A stretch of 64,000 nt of DNA. It comes from Aquimarina sp. MMG016 (lineage in GTDB: Bacteria > Bacteroidota > Bacteroidia > Flavobacteriales > Flavobacteriaceae). The DNA lies in NCBI RefSeq assembly GCF_018100805.1, contig NZ_JAGJEA010000019.1:1-64000 (forward strand), written 5' to 3'. Within the stretch, counting starts at the first letter, position 1; the number at the start of each line of letters is the position of its first letter. This document shows positions 62,636 through 64,000 of the stretch, one piece after another. The position numbers and the translations under genes are program-made. The notes beneath the pieces were generated by a model, which searched no databases, had not been told where the DNA came from, and worked only from the letters and a program-made list of their open reading frames with translations.

Positions 62636-62899
62636 ATGAAAATAGCAGTTTGGGATACCTATGTTCGGCGAAAAGATGGGTCTGTAATGCATTTCGATAT
62701 TTTGGTTCCGGATAACTTAAAAAATGAAAATCAAATTTTTGAGTTTGGTAAAATATACCTGAACTCCAAGCCTTTTGAAACTTATGGTTTAACTTCTAAG
62801 GAATGCAGCTTTTGTCATATAGAAAAAGCCACTCAAGAAATAATTGATAACATCCAAACATCTGGTTATTCTATTATCGAAATGGAAAATTGTAAATAA
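62636..62899 (+). CDS. DUF2024 family protein
   Basis: 87 residues: KIAVWDTYVRRKDGSVMHFDILVP, FGKIYLNSKPFE, and the Cys/His segment ECSFCHIEKATQEI, with a CxxCH that in this short cytoplasmic protein suggests metal or redox binding rather than haem. DUF2024 has no proven activity. Nine bases after the lipoprotein gene, so same operon. Confidence 0.85.
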   Translation: MKIAVWDTYVRRKDGSVMHFDILVPDNLKNENQIFEFGKIYLNSKPFETYGLTSKECSFCHIEKATQEIIDNIQTSGYSIIEMENCK

Positions 62900-62914
62900 C
62901 GATATAACAAATAA

Positions 62915-62932
62915 TTAGGATTACTAACTTTG
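62915..62932 (+). promoter_or_regulatory. MarR autoregulatory operator and promoter
   Basis: TTAGGATTACTAA (62915-62927) overlaps the -7 element TAACTTTG (62925-62932). The gene for the presumed repressor starts at 62969, so autoregulation is likely. Confidence 0.6.
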
Positions 62933-62962
62933 CTAATGAGAAAGCTAAACTTTCTCATTAGC
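62932..62962 (+). promoter_or_regulatory. Leader hairpin of the MarR gene
   Basis: GCTAATGAGAAAG (62932-62944) pairs perfectly with CTTTCTCATTAGC (62950-62962), 13 bp with a 5-base loop. It begins at the end of the -7 element and ends 6 bases before the ATG, so it would cover most of the 5' leader and could limit ribosome entry. Confidence 0.5.
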
Positions 62963-62968
62963 TTTTCT

Positions 62969-63577
62969 ATGAACAAGAGTATATTTAACATACCATTCCA
63001 GCATAAAGATGTCAATGCCAAAATTGTAATTGGCCTAGAACGAATTTCTGAGGCTTTCAGAGTATTGTTATGGGAACATGCTAAAAAAATAGGGTTAAGC
63101 CCTATTCAGATACAAATCCTAATTTTTGTAGCCTATCATCAAGAGAATTTATGTACTGTAAGCCATTTGGCAAAAGAATTCAACCTTACCAAACCGACAG
63201 TTAGTGACGCTGTTAAAGTATTGAAGCAAAAGGATATGATTTCTAAAAACAAAACCACAACCGATAGTAGAAGTTATTATATTAGTCTTACACCAAAAGG
63301 GACAAAAAGTGTTGCTGAGATCGAAAATTTTGCAGACCCCATTAAAAAGCAGGTAGATAGTTTTGATACTAAAGAACAGGAATCTCTATTTAAAACTCTT
63401 AGTTCGTTGATTTATAAACTTAATCGATCCGGGATCTTATCTTTACAAAGAACTTGTTATGGATGTAAGTTCTATGAAAAGAAAAGTAAAGACAGTCATT
63501 ATTGTCATCTGATTCAGACTAATTTAAAAGATATCGACATTCGATTAGACTGTCCTGAATTTGAAGAAAAATCATAA
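62969..63577 (+). CDS. MarR-family regulator with four-Cys C-terminal tail
   Basis: 202 residues from the ATG at 62969; the start at 62930 lies within the promoter and is rejected. Winged helix at about 40-115: LSPIQIQILIFVAYHQ, CTVSHLAKEFNLTKPTVSDAV, DSRSYYISLTPKG (wing). Beyond the normal MarR end is a tail with C-x2-C-x12-C-x15-C (TCYGCKFYEKK, SHYCHL, RLDCPEFE), a plausible zinc or redox site. It probably represses its own gene and the 61.6-62.9 kb genes through the shared TTAGGATTCCTAA sites (inference). Confidence 0.88.
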   Translation: MNKSIFNIPFQHKDVNAKIVIGLERISEAFRVLLWEHAKKIGLSPIQIQILIFVAYHQENLCTVSHLAKEFNLTKPTVSDAVKVLKQKDMISKNKTTTDSRSYYISLTPKGTKSVAEIENFADPIKKQVDSFDTKEQESLFKTLSSLIYKLNRSGILSLQRTCYGCKFYEKKSKDSHYCHLIQTNLKDIDIRLDCPEFEEKS

Positions 63578-63611
63578 AAAAACCTCCTGAACCAAAATCC
63601 AGGAGGTTTTT
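63578..63611. terminator. Bidirectional terminator between MarR and S9 peptidase genes
   Basis: AAAAACCTCCTG (63578-63589) pairs perfectly with CAGGAGGTTTTT (63600-63611), 10-base loop, directly after the MarR stop. Confidence 0.85.
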
Positions 63612-63630
63612 ACCCAAATAAAGACTAAAC

Positions 63631-64000
63631 TTATCCTTTTACAGGTTTAGTATTTTGCTTTTTATTCAAATGTTTAGCATAGAATCCCATCATTGCTTTA
63701 TACATCTCAACCGAGTTTTCTTCTTTAGCAAATCCATGACCTTCATCATATCTTACCATATAAGGTACATCGTACCCTTTGTCACGTAATGCTTTTACGA
63801 TTTGATCAGACTCATCTATATTTACACGAGGGTCGTTCGCTCCCTGAACTACAAATAATGGCTTCTTAATCTTATCAATTTGATATACCGGCGAAACTTC
63901 TTCCATAATTGCTTTTTCTTCAGCAATATCTTCATCATACCAGATCTCTTTGATGATCTTCAAATATGGCTTCCAGTATGGAGGAATAGTTTTCATAAAA
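63631..64000 (-). CDS. S9 family prolyl oligopeptidase, C-terminal fragment (cut by window edge)
   Basis: The last 123 residues are visible and the frame runs off the window. Catalytic Asp lies in FVVQGANDPRVNIDESDQIV and catalytic His in RYDEGHGFAKEENSVE, both in the order of S9 peptidases; the nucleophile Ser must lie beyond 64000. The internal Met near 63996 is not a start. The tail after the catalytic domain is short and basic. Confidence 0.9.
   Translation of the reverse strand, partial: FMKTIPPYWKPYLKIIKEIWYDEDIAEEKAIMEEVSPVYQIDKIKKPLFVVQGANDPRVNIDESDQIVKALRDKGYDVPYMVRYDEGHGFAKEENSVEMYKAMMGFYAKHLNKKQNTKPVKG

Overview
The window is one contiguous piece of an AT-rich chromosome from a member of the Bacteroidota, most likely a marine Flavobacteriaceae (Aquimarina-like by general gene style; the genus is a guess). 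The grounds are: type IX secretion (T9SS) sorting tails, a PorV-family barrel, TonB-dependent receptors with carboxypeptidase-like N-terminal domains, a long NusB next to DUF1573 and YajC, a DUF3276 (PUR-alpha-like) protein, a cyclophilin-FKBP fusion, and repeated use of the Bacteroidota promoter -7 element TAnnTTTG. I see no rRNA, tRNA, CRISPR array, insertion sequence or prophage. Most of the window is ordinary chromosome.

Layout. 1-1.5 kb: a tiny Cys/Lys-rich protein, a ferritin and a PAS protein. 1.6-7.9 kb (minus strand): an iron-uptake cluster of DUF4856 lipoprotein, imelysin-like lipoprotein, HTTM membrane protein and a FecA-like TonB receptor. 8-13.4 kb: haem-binding protein, HMG-CoA lyase, LysE exporter, a T9SS-secreted spondin-domain protein, PyrD and PepT. 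13.5-18.8 kb: nusB-DUF1573-yajC, an amino-acid dehydrogenase, an ABC exporter and a DUF3276 protein. 18.9-26.5 kb: M14 carboxypeptidase, alpha/beta hydrolase, Mpo1-like protein, thioredoxin-like protein, GNAT, DinB/YfiT and the dual-family prolyl isomerase. 26.7-32.6 kb: the most unusual region (below). 32.7-46.7 kb: recQ, the kdsD-tatC-AhpD-like-lptB operon, pssA, a PorV-like barrel, lnt, an ABC-F ATPase, a decayed methyltransferase-like protein, a LolD/MacB-type ATPase and a sodium:solute symporter. 46.6-58.6 kb: CoA-binding protein, a TPR hybrid histidine kinase, a TonB-type receptor, fabH, an orphan T9SS tail next to a two-component system, a repeat-bearing intergenic stretch with a gene relic, and an ABC1 kinase/TetR pair. 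59.5-64 kb: htpG, a MarR regulon sharing one operator motif, and the C-terminus of an S9 peptidase cut by the window edge.

The candidate undescribed system lies at 26.7-32.6 kb. An ECF sigma factor and a membrane anti-sigma factor with a TPR tail face a divergent two-gene unit: a Cys-rich lipoprotein and a secreted, membrane-anchored TPR-CHAT protease. Downstream come three small peptides with an almost identical 25-residue double-glycine leader and four cysteines in every core. Three upstream regions (lipoprotein/CHAT unit, first peptide pair, third peptide) share the exact string GTAACATTT, 59-90 bases before the start codon, which looks like the -35 region used by the local sigma factor. 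The CHAT gene has no ATG, GTG or TTG start: its signal peptide begins at an ATT-ATA pair. I infer a sigma-controlled peptide/protease system. Its function is not visible from sequence.

A second small regulon, at 61.5-63 kb, has the palindrome TTAGGATTCCTAA or a close variant upstream of a CPVC thioredoxin-like gene, a lipoprotein gene and the MarR gene itself. The MarR protein carries an added four-cysteine tail, which suggests redox or metal sensing.
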